Assembly (NCBI GenBank): GCA_009699205.1
Contig: WLOP01000003.1
Location: 96,370-160,369 of the forward strand
DNA: 64,000 nt
Reading direction: 5' to 3'
Origin: Actinomycetota bacterium
GTDB lineage: Bacteria; Actinomycetota; Actinomycetes; Nanopelagicales; Nanopelagicaceae
The position numbers and the translations under genes were made by a program. Below the pieces are notes generated by a model, which did not search any database, was not told the origin of the DNA, and saw nothing but the letters and a program-made list of their open reading frames with translations. Numbering within the stretch: the first letter of the stretch is position 1; each line of letters begins with the position of its first letter. Positions 9,270 through 20,400 of the stretch are shown here, piece after piece.

Positions 9270-9360
9270 CAACCTTGGCCGCAAAGCCGAAGTTATTCTG
9301 GCTGACAATTAGGCTAGGAGCACCAACAGGATCCATTAGCGCTAGCGATGGGAGCAGGGA

Positions 9361-10794
9361 TTGAATCGGCTTGATTATGTAATCGTCCTAGCGGCCGGCG
9401 AAGGCACGCGGATGAAATCAACAACGCCGAAAGTTTTGCATTCCATTGCAGGTCGCACACTCCTTGGTCATGTTCTTAGCGCAGTCGAAGATTTAGCTGC
9501 GAAAGAAGTTCGTGTTGTTGTAGGTGCTGGGCGCGAAGCTGTTCAAGAACATCTTTCGCAGATTGCCCCACATGCGCAAATAATTTTTCAGGAAAAACGC
9601 GGCGGTACTGGCCACGCAGCTCAATTGGCGCTCGCCGATGTTAATTCTTCCGGAACAGTTTTAATCCTTGCTGGGGACACGCCACTTCTCACAGGCAGCT
9701 CTCTTTTGCAATTGCTTGCAGCCCATAACGAAGGCGGATTTGCTGCGACCGTTCTTACCGCCGAACTTCCTGATCCCACTGGATACGGGCGCATTATTCG
9801 TGGGGAAAACGAAGATTTACTTCGCATCGTCGAAGAGAAAGATGCCACAGAAATTGAGCGCGAAATCGAAGAGATTAATTCTGGGGTATATGTTTTTGAT
9901 CTTGCCAAGCTCTTGGAGATGATTGGCAAGTTAGTTAATTCCAATGCCCAAGGTGAGCTGTATTTAACCGATGTCATCGAACTACTTCGCAAGAATGGCG
10001 ATCGCGTACTTCCAGTTTTGACTCCAGATGCCGCAGAGATTCTTGGCGTAAATGATCGCGTGCAATTGGCAGAATGCGCCGCTCTCATGCGTGATCAGAT
10101 TAACGATCAGTGGATGCGCGCAGGTGTCACAATGATTGACCCAACTACAACGTGGGTTGATGCCAGCGTTGAAATAGCTTCAGATGCCGTTATTTATCCA
10201 GGTACCGCTTTATCTGGCGCCACAACAGTCGGCAGTCGCGCCACCATTGGCCCTCGCACAACGCTTATTGATTGCACTGTTGGAGAAGGCGCCAGTGTCC
10301 AAGAGTCCTATTGCATCGGTGCATCGATACAGTCACATGCACACGTTGGCCCATATTCATTCTTACGCCCAGGAGCAAACCTCCACCCACATAGTCGGGT
10401 CGGCGCGTTTGTCGAGATGAAGAACTCGCAATTAGGCGAAGGCTCCAAAGTCCCACATCTTTCATATGTTGGCGATGCAACGATCGGAGTCGGCACAAAT
10501 ATCGGTGCCGGAACTATTTTCGCCAATTACGATGGCGAAGCAAAACATGCCACCACTGTTGGTGATCATGCCCGAGTGGGAAGCAATTCCGTCTTGGTTG
10601 CGCCAGTCACCATCGGCGATGGGGCTTACACCGCCGCAAGTTCGGCAATTACCGAGGATGTTCCAGCCGGCGCCATGGGTGTTGGCAGGGCAAAGCAGAG
10701 AAATGTTCTAGGGTGGGTTCTAAGAAAGCGCCTTGGAAGTAAGTCAGCAGATGCTGCACAATCCAGTGCCGAGAGAGGAAAACCAACTTCATGA
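9361..10794 (+). CDS. glmU: Bifunctional N-acetylglucosamine-1-phosphate uridyltransferase/glucosamine-1-phosphate acetyltransferase
   Basis: 477 residues, full length. The N-terminal pyrophosphorylase domain has VLAAGEGTRMKS and LILAGDTPLL; the C-terminal half is a left-handed beta-helix of hexapeptide repeats (for example VGSRATIGPRT, IGVGTNIGAGT) with the acetyl-CoA site region GSNSVLVAPVTIGDG. It makes UDP-GlcNAc for peptidoglycan. A TTG start at 9361 follows GGGAGCAGGGA. It overlaps prs by 4 bases. Confidence 0.95.
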   Translation: MNRLDYVIVLAAGEGTRMKSTTPKVLHSIAGRTLLGHVLSAVEDLAAKEVRVVVGAGREAVQEHLSQIAPHAQIIFQEKRGGTGHAAQLALADVNSSGTVLILAGDTPLLTGSSLLQLLAAHNEGGFAATVLTAELPDPTGYGRIIRGENEDLLRIVEEKDATEIEREIEEINSGVYVFDLAKLLEMIGKLVNSNAQGELYLTDVIELLRKNGDRVLPVLTPDAAEILGVNDRVQLAECAALMRDQINDQWMRAGVTMIDPTTTWVDASVEIASDAVIYPGTALSGATTVGSRATIGPRTTLIDCTVGEGASVQESYCIGASIQSHAHVGPYSFLRPGANLHPHSRVGAFVEMKNSQLGEGSKVPHLSYVGDATIGVGTNIGAGTIFANYDGEAKHATTVGDHARVGSNSVLVAPVTIGDGAYTAASSAITEDVPAGAMGVGRAKQRNVLGWVLRKRLGSKSADAAQSSAERGKPTS

Positions 10795-11771
10795 GCGAAC
10801 TTAAACTCGCATCCGAAAAGCGTCTACGAATATTCAGTGGTCGCGCTTTCCCCGAGTTAGCAGAACAAGTCGCAGCGGAACTTGGAATTCCAATTACTCC
10901 TACATCGGCATATGACTTTGCCAATGGTGAAATTTTCGTCCGCTTCGAAGAGAGCGTTCGCGGTAGCGATGCCTTTGTTATTCAAAGTCACGCCAACCCA
11001 GTCAACAAACACATCATGGAACAACTCATCATGGTTGATGCTCTCAAGCGCGCATCGGCAAAGAGAATTACTGTTGTTGCGCCTTTCTACGGATATGCAC
11101 GCCAAGATAAGAAGCACCGTGGCCGCGAGCCAATTACTGCACGATTGATGGCCGATCTATTTAAAACTGCAGGTGCCGATCGTCTAATGGTCGTAGATCT
11201 TCATACATCACAAATCCAAGGTTTCTTTGATGGTCCAGTGGATCACCTTTTCGCTCTACCTTTGTTGACTAACTATGTTGGCAGCAAGGTAGATCGTTCT
11301 CGGTTAACAATTGTGTCGCCAGACTCAGGGCGAGTTCGCGTAGCTGAACGCTGGTCAGATCTTCTCGGCGGATGCCCCATCGCATTTATTCACAAGACTC
11401 GTGATCCTCGAATTCCTAACGAGTCTGTTACTGGCCGCGTCGTAGGAGATGTTCAAGGACAAACCTGCGTAGTTATCGATGACATGATTGATACGGCTGG
11501 AACAATCACAAAAGCTGTCGATGCTCTATTTAATGAAGGCGCTAAAGAGGTAATCATCGCGGCAACTCACGCAGTTCTTTCGGGCCCTGCAGTAGAGCGC
11601 CTCAAGAATTCGCGCGTCAGCGAAGTTGTCATTACTGACACCTTGCCTATCGCTGAGGAGAATCGTTTCGAGCGTCTGACTATCTTGCCTATCGCCCCAC
11701 TTTTAGCTCGGGCAATCAAGGAAGTATTTGAAGATGGCTCAGTGACGAGCCTCTTTGACGGGATGAGCTAG
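10791..11771 (+). CDS. prs: Ribose-phosphate pyrophosphokinase
   Basis: 326 residues. Class I PRPP synthase features: N-terminal FSGRAFPELAEQVA, FANGEIFVRF, the flexible loop YGYARQDKKHRGREPITA, the metal site DLHTSQIQGFF and the PRPP-binding motif VVIDDMIDTAGTITKA. It makes PRPP for nucleotide, histidine and tryptophan synthesis. Coupled to glmU through ATGA. The 166 bases after it, before rplY, hold a CG-rich stretch but no structure I can name. Confidence 0.96.
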   Translation: MSELKLASEKRLRIFSGRAFPELAEQVAAELGIPITPTSAYDFANGEIFVRFEESVRGSDAFVIQSHANPVNKHIMEQLIMVDALKRASAKRITVVAPFYGYARQDKKHRGREPITARLMADLFKTAGADRLMVVDLHTSQIQGFFDGPVDHLFALPLLTNYVGSKVDRSRLTIVSPDSGRVRVAERWSDLLGGCPIAFIHKTRDPRIPNESVTGRVVGDVQGQTCVVIDDMIDTAGTITKAVDALFNEGAKEVIIAATHAVLSGPAVERLKNSRVSEVVITDTLPIAEENRFERLTILPIAPLLARAIKEVFEDGSVTSLFDGMS

Positions 11772-11937
11772 GCCAGATTGGCCGATTTGCCCTCAAGCTC
11801 GCTTCTTCGCTAACCTTTCGCTCGTTCCGGCGAGGGTAAGAACCGTAATCGACGGCTTTAAAAGCTAAACGATTTACAGTGCAATCCCTCTCAAACCAAC
11901 GTGAACATACCGAAGGTATTTACAGAGGAGATTTAAA

Positions 11938-12561
11938 ATGGCCGAGATCAGCATCAATGGCGTTAGCCGTACCGAATTCGGTAAGGGCGCTTCCCGTCGT
12001 GCACGTCGCGATGGATTAGTTCCAGCTGTTATCTACGGTCATGGTGCAAAGCCAACACATATTGCATTGCCTGCCCGCGAACTCGGACTCGCGCTAAAGA
12101 CCACTAACGTACTTCTCGATATCGTCGTTGATGGCAAGACCGAACTCACACTTCCTAAGGCAATCGTGCGCCATGCAATCAAGGGCACACTCGAGCACGT
12201 TGACCTTGTCATCGTTCGCCGCGGAGAGCGCGTTGTTGTTTCTATCCCAGTTCACACATCTGGTGAATACGATCGCGACGGAATTCTTGAGCACAACAGC
12301 ACATCTATTGAAGTTGAGACAGAAGCAACTTCGATTCCAGGATTCCTACCTTTGGATCTGACCGGTTTGGTTGCAGGACTTTCACTTTATGCAGAAGACG
12401 TCAAACTTCCAGCTGGCATAACACTCGTGAGCGATCCTCGCATGGTTGTTGTTCACCTCTCAGTTCGTTCAAGTCATGATGAGGTTGAAACTACTGCTAC
12501 ACCTGCAGCCGAGGCTGCACCTGCAGCAGATGCTGCGGCTACCGAGAAGAAGGATGCATAA
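11938..12561 (+). CDS. rplY: 50S ribosomal protein L25 (CTC form)
   Basis: 207 residues: an N-terminal 5S-rRNA-binding L25 domain (GKGASRRARRDGLVPAVIYGHG) and the C-terminal TL5/CTC beta domain ending around VVVHLSVR. The last 28 or so residues are an Ala/Pro/Glu-rich low-complexity tail. It sits on 5S rRNA in the central protuberance. A strong GAGGAG site precedes the ATG. The prs-rplY-pth order is actinobacterial. Confidence 0.95.
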   Translation: MAEISINGVSRTEFGKGASRRARRDGLVPAVIYGHGAKPTHIALPARELGLALKTTNVLLDIVVDGKTELTLPKAIVRHAIKGTLEHVDLVIVRRGERVVVSIPVHTSGEYDRDGILEHNSTSIEVETEATSIPGFLPLDLTGLVAGLSLYAEDVKLPAGITLVSDPRMVVVHLSVRSSHDEVETTATPAAEAAPAADAAATEKKDA

Positions 12562-12610
12562 GTACGCATTTAGCGAACTTATTTCCTGACCGGGCAAGTA
12601 CCCTTTAACT

Positions 12611-13186
12611 ATGGTCTGGCTCGTTGTAGGTCTAGGAAATCCTGGCGATGAATACGCCTCGACTCGTCATAACATCGGAGCGATGGTTGTTGATGAGTTA
12701 GCTGCGCGCAACAAATCTCGCTGGAGTTCTCATAAGTCACGTACCAATGTGGCAGCATTCAAAATCGGAGTCGGTATTGATCCTGCCTCTGTCATCGTTG
12801 CCAAATCACACGGTTACATGAACGAATCTGGTGGACCGATTAAAGCTCTTTCGGCATTTTACAAAGTTGAGCCTGCACAAATCATTGTCATTCATGATGA
12901 ATTGGATATCGGTTTTGGAGCAATACGCGCCAAAATTGCAGGTGGCGATAACGGGCACAATGGTTTGAAAAGTTTGACCTCTGCATTTGGGACCGCTGAA
13001 TATTTCAGAATCCGCATGGGAATTGGCCGCCCTATGGGCCAGCAAGATCCAGGTGATTTTGTCCTTAAAGGATTCTCGAGCGTCGAGAAGAAGCAATTAC
13101 AGGAATTCATTGTGCGAGGAGCGGACGCCGTCGAATCCCTCATTACGCGTGGCCTTGAAACCACGCAGCAGAATTTCAATATCTAG
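12611..13186 (+). CDS. pth: Peptidyl-tRNA hydrolase
   Basis: 191 residues, standard length. VVGLGNPGDEYASTRHNIGAMVVDEL carries the catalytic His (RHN), and HDELDIGFGAIRAKIAGGDNGHNGLKS and FRIRMGIGRP follow. It frees tRNA from prematurely released peptidyl-tRNA. A short gap follows rplY. After the stop, a CTAGATTCGTCTAG inverted repeat sits near 13186-13198 but lacks a T-tract. Confidence 0.96.
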   Translation: MVWLVVGLGNPGDEYASTRHNIGAMVVDELAARNKSRWSSHKSRTNVAAFKIGVGIDPASVIVAKSHGYMNESGGPIKALSAFYKVEPAQIIVIHDELDIGFGAIRAKIAGGDNGHNGLKSLTSAFGTAEYFRIRMGIGRPMGQQDPGDFVLKGFSSVEKKQLQEFIVRGADAVESLITRGLETTQQNFNI

Positions 13187-13229
13187 ATTCGTCTAGACGC
13201 TTGGGGGGTCGCCCCATAAGATTTACGCC

Positions 13230-14594
13230 ATGACATCACGTAGCGATCACAAAATTCTGCTCGAAGAATCCGAAATGCCAACTCAGTGGTACAACTTAAT
13301 CGCTGACTTGCCAACGCCTCCACCACCTCCGCTTCATCCTGGTACCCACGAACCAATTGGCCCAGAAGCGCTTGCACCTTTATTCCCAATGGAATTGATT
13401 ATGCAAGAAGTGACCGCAGAGCGTTACATCGATATTCCAGAAGCGGTGCAAGAGATTTACCGCTTATGGCGTCCATCTCCACTATTTCGTGCACACAACC
13501 TTGAAAAAGCACTTGGGACACCTGCACGTATTTATTACAAGTACGAAGGCGTTAGTCCAGCAGGTTCGCATAAGCCAAACACTGCAGTACCTCAGGCTTA
13601 TTACAACTCACAAGCTGGCATCAAGAAGTTAACAACTGAAACTGGCGCCGGCCAATGGGGAACTGCTCTCTCATTTGCATGCGCACTCTTTGGTATGGAA
13701 CTTGAAGTCTGGCAGGTAGGTGCTTCATACGATCAGAAGCCTTATCGCCGTCTCATGATGGAACTCTTCGGCGCCAAAGTGCATCGCTCTCCTTCAAATC
13801 TGACACAAGCTGGTCGCGATCAATTAGCAAAAAACCCTAACCACACAGGTTCATTGGGTATTGCAATTAGCGAAGCTGTAGAAGTTGCTGCTCAAGATCC
13901 TGCAATTAATTACGCACTTGGTAGCGTTCTTAATCACGTCCTTTTGCACCAGACAATCATTGGCGAAGAAGCGCTCAAGCAATTTGCCAAAGTTGGAGAT
14001 TATCCTGATGTTATTGTTGGTTGCACTGGCGGAGGCTCTAACTTTGCCGGCCTTGCATTCCCATTCATTCGCGAAAACCTGACCAAGGGCAAGAAGACTC
14101 TTATTCGTGGAGCCGAGCCAGCATCATGTCCATCACTCACACGTGGTGAATACCGATACGACTTTGGTGACACTGCAGGAATGACGCCACTGATGAAGAT
14201 GCATACCCTCGGACATGATTTTGTGCCAGACCCAATTCACGCTGGTGGATTGCGTTATCACGGTATGGCTCCACTGATTTCACATGTCTACGAATTAGGA
14301 CTGATGGATGCAGTAGCTGTTGGACAGCTCGATTGCTTTGCCGCTGGTGTTCAATTTGCTCGCACCGAAGGAATCGTTCCTGCCCCAGAACCTACTCACG
14401 CACTTGCGGAAATTATTCGTCTAGCAAATGAGTGCAAGGAAACTGGTGAAGAGAAGGTTCTTCTTACAGCTCTTTGCGGACATGGTCACTTTGATCTTGC
14501 TGCCTACGATGCATATCTTGGTGGCAAAATGGTCGATCACAAACTCTCTGATGAATCAATTGCCGCAGCGATGGCAACTGTTCCACAGATTTAA
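13230..14594 (+). CDS. Tryptophan synthase beta-like protein, TrpB2 type
   Basis: 454 residues, longer than ordinary TrpB (about 400). Diagnostic TrpB2 features: a long N-terminal extension with [41 protein letters not shown] with the PLP lysine in the SHKPN motif, and [15 protein letters not shown]. The phosphate loop is GCTGGGSN. TrpB2 makes tryptophan from indole (or O-phosphoserine in archaea) and usually does not form the TrpA complex. No trpA or other trp gene adjoins it. It probably salvages indole or serves as the main beta subunit; the sequence alone does not decide. Confidence 0.9.
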   Translation: MTSRSDHKILLEESEMPTQWYNLIADLPTPPPPPLHPGTHEPIGPEALAPLFPMELIMQEVTAERYIDIPEAVQEIYRLWRPSPLFRAHNLEKALGTPARIYYKYEGVSPAGSHKPNTAVPQAYYNSQAGIKKLTTETGAGQWGTALSFACALFGMELEVWQVGASYDQKPYRRLMMELFGAKVHRSPSNLTQAGRDQLAKNPNHTGSLGIAISEAVEVAAQDPAINYALGSVLNHVLLHQTIIGEEALKQFAKVGDYPDVIVGCTGGGSNFAGLAFPFIRENLTKGKKTLIRGAEPASCPSLTRGEYRYDFGDTAGMTPLMKMHTLGHDFVPDPIHAGGLRYHGMAPLISHVYELGLMDAVAVGQLDCFAAGVQFARTEGIVPAPEPTHALAEIIRLANECKETGEEKVLLTALCGHGHFDLAAYDAYLGGKMVDHKLSDESIAAAMATVPQI

Positions 14595-14595
14595 T

Positions 14596-17313
14596 TCAAC
14601 CTGTATTACGCAGCCCCGCTGCGACGCCGTTGATAGTTAACAAGAGCGCGCGTCGCAGTAGGGGATCTGCATTTTCGCCAGCGCTTCGAACACGTTCAAG
14701 TAGGTTCACTTGTAATAAGTGGAGCGGAGATAGGTAGGCATCCCTTACCTGCAAAGTTCTGGCCAACAGTGGTTGATCTCCAAGAAGTTCGCTCTTGCCA
14801 GTAAGTGTAAGAATTTCGCGCTGTGTTAGCTCAAACTCTTCACGGATGGTGTCCAAGAAATGGTGCAGATTTTCAGGGACTAAACGAGAGACATAACGTT
14901 GGGCGGTCTCAAGATCTGTCTTAGTTAAAGTCATTTCTACGTTACTGATAAAAGTTCTAAAGAAATGCCAGTCGTGGAGCATTTGGTTCATGACGTCGGT
15001 TTTCCCCGCTTCACGTGCCGCCTTAAGTCCGCTACCAACTCCAAACCAACCCGGGACAATTTGGCGCGATTGAGTCCAACCAAATACCCAAGGGATTGCG
15101 CGCAAACCTTCGAGACCAATACTTGCATCAGGCCGGCGCGATGGACGCGAACCCAGGAAGAGTTCGCCTAATTGTTCAACAGGGGTAGATGCGTAAAAGT
15201 ATGCTGGCAAATCTGGATGGTCGACGAGCGAGCGATATCTCTTGAACGATTCTGCGCTCACTAAATCCATGCACGCGTTCCATTGCGCAAGATCCTGCGG
15301 TGATTGGCGTGGGCCACGATTAAGAACTGTTGCTTCAAGAGCTGCAGCCAATGAGAGTTCAATATTTTCGCGGGCTAGGGCTGGTAGCGCATATTTATCG
15401 CTGATGACTTCACCCTGTTCGGTCATCTTTATTTGTCCATCAATGGAGCCCCACGGCAGTGCGATTAGCGCGTCATAAGTTGGGCCTCCGCCGCGACCAA
15501 CTGACCCACCACGTCCATGGAATAGACGTAACTTCACGCCATGCTTCATCGCAACATCGCGCAACCTTCTTTGTGCACGATGGATTTCCCACTGACTTGT
15601 TGCGATGCCAGCATCTTTATTGGAATCTGAATAACCAAGCATTACCTCTTGAATATCACCGCGTATTGCCACAAGAGCGCGGTAGGAAGGTTGGCTAAGT
15701 AGCGCTTCCAAAATAACATCGGCTGCACGTAATTCAGCAACAGTTTCAAGAAGCGGGGCGAAACCGATGAGAACTTCCTTCTTGCCAAGGTCAACAAGTC
15801 CGGCTTCCTTCGCCAATACAACTGCAGCGAGTAGATCATCTGCACCCTTGGTCATCGACACGATATAAGTTTCGATCGCTTCAGGACCAAAGCGTTCAAT
15901 GAGGTCACCAATTGCAACAAAGGTTTCTAGCGTTTTACTACCTAATGCGTCCAAAGTTCCACTCTTGCCGCTCACTGCAGTGGTGAGTTCCGTAGAGAGG
16001 AAGTCATAGCGCTCTTGCGGTGAGAAAGTTTTGTAAGCGTCGGCAAATATCTGACCAAGTGCATGATGATGTGACTGCGCATGCTCACGAATATCCATAG
16101 TTGCGTGTGTAAGGCCAAACGCGGCCACTGTTCTAATAGTTCGCTCAAGAAGGCCGGTGGCAATCAATTCTCCACGATGAATCATGAGTGAATCTCGCAT
16201 GAGTGTTAAATCGGCCAATAGTTCGGCAGTATCTTTGTAATCACGATGTGGGATGTGATCGGTTCCCTTGGCATGACGCTCTCGAGTGAGATTTAAGCGA
16301 TGAACAATTGCGGTTGCCTTTAATCTGTAAGGCTCTTCGGCATTAATACGTCGAAAGCGCGCTTCAATTTCAGGAATTCTAATGAGATCCTCTTCAACCG
16401 AGGCGACAAGAGCATCAGAAACTCCAGCGATACGAGTGGATATAGAAAGTATTTGACGAATCTCAGCCATCGCAGCGAGCGTCACGCGAATCGAATGCCC
16501 TACTTGCAGAACTAAAGTTTGGCGCGTGACATCGGGTGTGACATTTGGGTTACCGTCACGGTCGCCACCGATCCATGTTCCAAAAGAGAGCGGTCTACTT
16601 GTAGGCGAGAGCTCGACGCCAATTCTCTTAACTTCGCGCGCAAATTCATCCAAAACATCAGGGATAGTGAGAGAGAAGAGATCATCAAGATAGTAAAGAG
16701 CATTTGTTGCTTCATCTAAAGGTTCGGGTTGGCCAAGTCGTAATTCATCTGTTTGCCAGAGCAGATCAACAGTCTCTTCAAGGCGTCGCTCTTGCTGGCC
16801 GGTTGGCTCTTGATCGAGCAAGTGTGCAATTTGCCCGAGCTTTCCAAGAATTGAACGGCGCGCAGCTTCTGTGGGGTGCGCTGTAAATACAGGACGTACC
16901 GAGAAATCAGAGAGCCAATGCGAGACATCTTCTTGAGAAATTTCATGTCCAGCCACTGGATGCTCTTGTGCGTGAACAATTTTATCGACTGCGCGAGTTA
17001 ACCAGGAACCGCCTTCTAATCGAGCTTGGGCAATTATCCGAGAGCGGTGAACTTGCTCGGCAACATTTGCTAAATGAAAGTAGGTACTAAAAGCTCGAAC
17101 TAGTTGTACTGCTTCTTTGACACTTACGTTTTCGAGAATTTCTTCTCCGCCGCCTTCGCGAACTGCGCTACGTACCGCCTCTACGAGTTCGAGAAGTTCG
17201 ATGCCTTCCTGACGAACAAGGGACTGTCCCAGCAGATCCCCAAGTTTGCGAACATCGCTGCGCAATTCACCATCATCGTTGGCAGATTCAACGTAGGCGT
17301 TTTCGGCAGACAT
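14596..17313 (-). CDS. ppc: Phosphoenolpyruvate carboxylase
   Basis: About 905 residues from the ATG at 17313; an in-frame ATG at 17325 is equally possible, and a farther upstream start (17430) would overlap mfd's leader. Catalytic signatures: TAHPTEAARRS (His), GGDRDGNPNV, YSDSNKDAG, FHGRGGSVGRGGGP and the C-terminal RNTG. It carboxylates PEP to oxaloacetate, replenishing the TCA cycle; in rhodopsin-bearing marine and freshwater bacteria this anaplerotic step is often discussed as light-linked. Convergent with TrpB2, divergent from mfd. Confidence 0.96.
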   Translation of the reverse strand: MSAENAYVESANDDGELRSDVRKLGDLLGQSLVRQEGIELLELVEAVRSAVREGGGEEILENVSVKEAVQLVRAFSTYFHLANVAEQVHRSRIIAQARLEGGSWLTRAVDKIVHAQEHPVAGHEISQEDVSHWLSDFSVRPVFTAHPTEAARRSILGKLGQIAHLLDQEPTGQQERRLEETVDLLWQTDELRLGQPEPLDEATNALYYLDDLFSLTIPDVLDEFAREVKRIGVELSPTSRPLSFGTWIGGDRDGNPNVTPDVTRQTLVLQVGHSIRVTLAAMAEIRQILSISTRIAGVSDALVASVEEDLIRIPEIEARFRRINAEEPYRLKATAIVHRLNLTRERHAKGTDHIPHRDYKDTAELLADLTLMRDSLMIHRGELIATGLLERTIRTVAAFGLTHATMDIREHAQSHHHALGQIFADAYKTFSPQERYDFLSTELTTAVSGKSGTLDALGSKTLETFVAIGDLIERFGPEAIETYIVSMTKGADDLLAAVVLAKEAGLVDLGKKEVLIGFAPLLETVAELRAADVILEALLSQPSYRALVAIRGDIQEVMLGYSDSNKDAGIATSQWEIHRAQRRLRDVAMKHGVKLRLFHGRGGSVGRGGGPTYDALIALPWGSIDGQIKMTEQGEVISDKYALPALARENIELSLAAALEATVLNRGPRQSPQDLAQWNACMDLVSAESFKRYRSLVDHPDLPAYFYASTPVEQLGELFLGSRPSRRPDASIGLEGLRAIPWVFGWTQSRQIVPGWFGVGSGLKAAREAGKTDVMNQMLHDWHFFRTFISNVEMTLTKTDLETAQRYVSRLVPENLHHFLDTIREEFELTQREILTLTGKSELLGDQPLLARTLQVRDAYLSPLHLLQVNLLERVRSAGENADPLLRRALLLTINGVAAGLRNTG

Positions 17314-17413
17314 GTGGCTAATCATGACAGGTGTTTTCTGCTCTAGACTCAACCCTGCCCCCCCATCTTTTTGGAGCGGGGCTAGTTGGCATTTACGAGG
17401 GAGGTGCGGGCAT

Positions 17414-20400
17414 ATGAAGGGCTTACTCACGACTTTGCTTACCGACCCTCAGATTTCGCAGCTTTCTACAACGGACGAGCGGGCAGTTGCTCCAACTCCG
17501 CTCTATCCATTTCTGATTGCTCTCCAAGGGCAATCTCGCCCGGTTTTAGTAGTAACTGCATCAAGTCGCGCCGCAGAAGATTTAACTTCAGAGATCAAAG
17601 TTCTTCATAACAATGTGCTGGAATTTCCAGCCTGGGAAACACTGCCGCATGAGCGATTAAGTCCTCGCAGCGATACTGTCGCAAAGCGAATCCACGCTCT
17701 TTACCAACTTGAAAACCAAAAACTTAATCAAGGGCAAGAGTTTCCAATCATCGTTACACCCGCCCGCGGATTAATTCATCGCTTCATTTCAGAGTTAGCA
17801 AAATCCCCGTTGAAGGAGATTGAAAAAGGAGAGGAAGAAAGCCTTGAGGCACTCGTACGTCATCTCTCTGAACTGGCTTATACGCGAACAGATTTAGTTG
17901 AACGGCGAGGAGATTTTGCCGTCCGTGGTGGAATTGTAGATATTTTCTTACCGCTCTCTGCGCACCCAGTTCGTATTGATTTTTTCGGCGATGAAATTGA
18001 AGAGCTAAGTTATTTTGATGTATCTGATCAACGCACAATCTCTCCGGTAATTGGAAAGCTACCTATTTATCCTTGTCGAGAACTTCTGCTCACACCTCAA
18101 GTTCGCGAACGAGCACGCGGCTTGCGCGAAAAGTTCCCTGGCGCTCTAGAAGTGTGCGACCGCATCGCCGAAGGAATTGTCACCGAAGGCATGGAGTCTC
18201 TCATCCCACTTTTGGTTGATGGCCAAGAAAGTATCTTGCATCGTTTGCTGCCGAATACGCAGGTGATTTTTCTCGATCAAGAACGTATTCGTTCAAGGTC
18301 AGCCGACCTGCTTGCAACAAACGAAGAATTCCTCGCTGCCTCATGGTCGAATGCCGCCAACGGTGCAGTTACTCCATTACATGATGGTCAAGGTACCTAT
18401 ATGTCTTGGGATGAATTGCAAGATGAGATAAAAACACTTGCAGTGGCCTCGCGTAGCTTCAACTCATTTGGTAGCGATCTTGACGTTGACACTCAATTCT
18501 TGGACTGCTCTTCAATTGAACCAATGCGCGGAGATGTTCAAAAGGCGATCGGTGCCATATCCGAAGCGCTGCTGCAAAACTATGCCGTTGTTTTCTCCGC
18601 TTCTGGCGCCGGTATGGCAGAACGTTTTGCGGATATCTTCCGAAACGCAGATTTGCCAGTACGTATGGTGCCCAATGTGAACTCCCAACCCGTGAGAGGC
18701 ACAGTTCATGTCACGGTGTCGGCAATCAGCCACGGATTTCTCTCTCATCAAGGACAAGTACTCCTTATTACTGAGCGCGATCTATCAGGTAATAAAGGAA
18801 GCGGTAAAGACGGAGATCGTTTGCCATCTAAGCGCAAGCAAGCGGTTGACCCTCTCGAACTTCGTGCCGGAGATTTCGTAGTTCACGAACAGCATGGGAT
18901 TGGGCGATATATCGAACTCGTTCACCGCACAACAGCCGGCGTCACTCGCGAATATTTAGTTATTGAATATGCGTCAGCAAAACGTGGGCAACCAGGTGAT
19001 CGCATCTTCGTGCCGACCGATTCCCTTGAACAAGTAAGTAAGTATGTAGGTGGAGAGGCTCCAACGGTTCACCGCATTGGTAGCGGTGAATGGCAGAAAG
19101 CTAAGGGGCGGGCTCGTAAGGCAGTCCGCGAAATTGCTGGAGAGTTGATACGACTATATGCAGCACGAACAAGTGCGCCAGGCTTTGCATTCTCACCCGA
19201 CACTCCTTGGCAGCGAGAGTTGGAGGATGCATTCTCTTACATCGAAACTGCAGATCAACTTTCGACAATAGACGAAGTTAAAGCTGATATGGAAAAGCCA
19301 TACCCGATGGATCGAATTATCTGCGGAGACGTGGGATACGGAAAAACAGAAATTGCCATTAGAGCAGCATTCAAAGCCGTCCAAGATGGAAAACAAGTGG
19401 CAGTTTTGGTTCCAACAACATTGCTTGTTCAACAACATTCAACAACATTCGCCGAGAGGTATTCGGGGTTTCCGCTAAAGGTCGCCGGGCTATCTCGATT
19501 TAACACACCCAAAGAGAGTAAAGAAGTGTTAGAAGGGCTCTCTCAAGGAACCGTCGATGTAATTATTGGTACACATCGCTTACTTTCTAACGATGTTAAC
19601 TTCAAAGATCTGGGCTTGGTTATTGTTGATGAAGAGCAACGATTTGGAGTAGAACAGAAGGAATCTTTGAAAAAGCTGCGAACATCGGTAGATGTATTAG
19701 CGATGTCCGCTACGCCTATCCCACGTACATTGGAGATGGCAGTAACCGGAATCCGCGAAATGTCCACAATTACCACGCCACCAGAAGAGCGCCATCCAAT
19801 CTTGACCTACGTAGGACCCAGCGAAGAGTTACAGATTTCGGCAGCCATACGTCGCGAACTCTTGCGTGATGGACAAGTTTTCTATATTCACAATCGTGTT
19901 GAATCAATTGATAGAGCGGCATCCCATCTTCAAGAACTGATTCCCGAAGCACGCATCAGGGTTGCACACGGGCAAATGGGTGAGCACCAGTTAGAAGATG
20001 TCATTGTTGCGTTTTGGAATCGCGATTTCGATGTCTTGGTCTGCACAACAATTGTTGAAAGCGGCCTAGATATTGCAAATGCAAATACTTTAATCGTCGA
20101 ACGCTCTGATCGATTTGGACTTTCGCAGCTCCATCAATTGCGCGGTCGTGTGGGACGTGGGCGCGAAAGAGCCTATGCATATTTTCTCTATCCAGCAGAC
20201 CAACCACTTTCAGAGTTAGCTCACGATCGCTTAACCACTATCGCCGCTAATACCGACTTAGGATCTGGAATGCGCGTGGCCTTAAAAGATTTAGAGATTC
20301 GAGGCGCGGGCAATTTGCTAGGAGGCGAGCAGTCGGGACATATTGCCGATGTTGGTTTTGATTTATATATGCGCATGGTTGGTGAAGCAGTCTCTGATTA

